Shown one piece after another: positions 62,825-64,000 of a DNA stretch of 64,000 nucleotides. Positions within the stretch are counted from its first letter, which is position 1. Every line of letters begins with the position of its first letter. The notes under the pieces were generated by a model that ran no database searches, was not told the DNA's origin, and saw nothing but the letters and a program-made list of their open reading frames with translations. This DNA is from Rhodopirellula europaea 6C (lineage in GTDB: Bacteria; Planctomycetota; Planctomycetia; Pirellulales; Pirellulaceae): positions 62,001-126,000 of the forward strand of contig NZ_ANMO01000211.1 in assembly GCF_000338295.1 (NCBI RefSeq), read 5' to 3'. The translations under genes and the position numbers were made by a program.

Positions 62825-64000
62825 CTAGAGAATTGCCAGCGGGTTACGTTTGGCTTCCAGAGTGCCGCGGGTCACGCCGACTCGATTCTCGGCCGATAAC
62901 GATCGCCAAACGTCTTGGCCGGGGATCTCGCCCAACAGCAGACGGCGATACAAAGTCAGCATCGATTCCGCTTCTGTCTCGTTTTCGTTCAGCAATTCGA
63001 CTCGGAACGAACCGACACCGCGAGCGACCATGGTGCCGACAATTTCCGCTCCGCTTTGAGGCGTGGCGTTGAACAGAGTGTTTCGGCAAGCGATGTCGGC
63101 CTGCAACACGTGCAGTTTTCCCACGCGGTCTCGCAACTGCACAACATGCCGATCGCATGGACGACCACAATTGGTTTTGTTGGTGCCCGGTGACAACACG
63201 CTGCAGAACACACAGTGCTCCATATGGAACATTGGCATATGCTGGTGCAAAACCAGCTCCAACCATTCCGCTGGCATCGAGCTGACCAGTTGGTCCAATT
63301 GGTCGGCGTTCAAATCGTATGACGCGGTGACTCGCTGGACGCCTTGATCCATCAACCATTCTGCCGATCGGTGATTGGCAACGTTCAACGAAAAGTCGGC
63401 GATGGTTGGAATGCCCGCCTCGAGGCCCATCCGTACCGCCGCCAGATTGCGAGCCAGCAATCCCGCAGGAGCTTGTTTGAGGATCTGTTTCAGCAATCCC
63501 ATCTCGCCGGGCTTTTGAACTCGAAGCGACGCGATCCAAACATTCGCGTTGTGTTCCGCCCCCAAAGCAATCGCGGCTTTGTGATCGCGTGGATCGTGAA
63601 AATCAGCGTAGATTCGTTCTGCCGACGCGGCGATCGCACCGCGTACTTGATCGAGAGTCCGGCACAAAACGGACAGTTGCGGTGACGGCCAATCGGATTC
63701 CGCCTCTGTTTTCGCGATTGGACGTACCAAATCGCGCCCCGCCGACAAACGAACCGTTCGTCTTGGTGGTGCATGCAGTTGATCTTCGAGCTTCTCGACC
63801 AATTCGCGACGAAGTTGGTTCAGAACACCGAGCGGAACCATGGGGCCGCCACTCAGGTCGCTGGTCAATCGTCCCAAATGGAATGGAGAACCGCCGAGTC
63901 GACCAAGTTTGTCCGCCAAGACTTCATCGGTGATGGCATGCTTTTTCGCGACGGCCAAGTCATCTTCGCCGATGATGCTTTCGGTTGTCGCGTGGTCGCC
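62825..64000 (-). CDS. U32 peptidase family protein, RlhA-like, N-terminus off the right edge
   Basis: C-terminal 391 codons; the frame is open past 63958 to the window edge, so the start is missing. It has the DUF3656-type segment (LADKLGRLGGSPFHLGRL), then the second U32 catalytic-core part with IPTIADFSLNVANHRSAEWLMDQGVQRVTASYDLN, the Cys-rich cluster HMEHCVFCSVLS, TNCGRPCDRH, ADIACRNTLFN, and GVGSFRVELLNENETEAE. This is the layout of RlhA-type enzymes that hydroxylate 23S rRNA (C2501) with an Fe-S site. Convergent with the UdgX gene, 13 bp apart. Confidence 0.85.
   Translation of the reverse strand, partial: GDHATTESIIGEDDLAVAKKHAITDEVLADKLGRLGGSPFHLGRLTSDLSGGPMVPLGVLNQLRRELVEKLEDQLHAPPRRTVRLSAGRDLVRPIAKTEAESDWPSPQLSVLCRTLDQVRGAIAASAERIYADFHDPRDHKAAIALGAEHNANVWIASLRVQKPGEMGLLKQILKQAPAGLLARNLAAVRMGLEAGIPTIADFSLNVANHRSAEWLMDQGVQRVTASYDLNADQLDQLVSSMPAEWLELVLHQHMPMFHMEHCVFCSVLSPGTNKTNCGRPCDRHVVQLRDRVGKLHVLQADIACRNTLFNATPQSGAEIVGTMVARGVGSFRVELLNENETEAESMLTLYRRLLLGEIPGQDVWRSLSAENRVGVTRGTLEAKRNPLAIL

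Overview
The window reads as a stretch of chromosome from a planctomycete close to Rhodopirellula (Pirellulales). The assignment rests on gene content: two formylglycine-type sulfatases, a CE15-type esterase, several large secreted proteins of the Pirellula/Verrucomicrobium heme-binding and membrane-bound dehydrogenase families, a DUF1501 protein, DUF1080 proteins, a Ser/Thr kinase with a membrane tail, and genes for tetrahydromethanopterin cofactor synthesis. Many starts lack a clear Shine-Dalgarno sequence and GTG/TTG starts are common. I see no rRNA, tRNA, CRISPR array, insertion sequence or prophage. Both window edges cut through genes.

Layout. 1-4169 (minus): an overlapping membrane operon SpoIIM-like / polytopic membrane protein / DUF4129 / DUF4350-like lipoprotein, cut at the left edge. 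4218-5602: moaA and a small acidic membrane protein. 5646-10248: an A24 prepilin peptidase divergent from two TadE-like pseudopilins and a vWA TadG-like protein, then a small membrane protein and a strong terminator. 10337-20778: a secreted unknown, an alternative GlmU-like enzyme, a TIM-barrel isomerase/epimerase, a 1077-aa secreted protein, a DUF1501 protein and a Ser/Thr kinase. 20842-21337: a ParDE-like toxin-antitoxin pair.

21632-33679 is a degradative region: a sulfatase with a coupled small gene, divergent from a LamG/DUF1080-like protein, a CE15-type esterase coupled to the helicase hrpB, a thioredoxin-like lipoprotein, a di-heme/propeller fusion protein and an SGNH hydrolase. 33937-38416: a sodium:solute symporter with its DUF3311 partner, an SLC13-type permease and a hotdog thioesterase. 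38593-44167: an overlapping three-gene unit of sulfatase, five-heme cytochrome c and soluble beta-propeller. 44323-47922: a DTW-domain protein, a double DUF1080 protein and trmL.

47954-50231 (minus) is a coupled trio, PabA-like amidotransferase / DUF447 / beta-RFAP synthase. It makes sense as the para-aminobenzoate-to-methanopterin branch. 50394-52218 is an ExbB-ExbD-ExbD unit. 52714-54075: DUF4404 and an SMP-30-like protein. 54138-54390 holds two tandem 130-bp repeat units. 54407-59218 encodes a 1603-aa secreted mosaic (FG-GAP, dehydrogenase-type propeller, HEAT-like region, heme c). 59527-64000: an Nramp-related transporter without the usual metal-binding motif, a DUF4130-UdgX fusion, and the end of a U32/RlhA-like protein cut at the right edge.

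The best candidates for a little-described system are the coupled sulfatase / five-heme cytochrome / propeller operon, which pairs sulfated-glycan hydrolysis with an electron-transfer module, and the Nramp-related transporter with a replaced TM1 motif.
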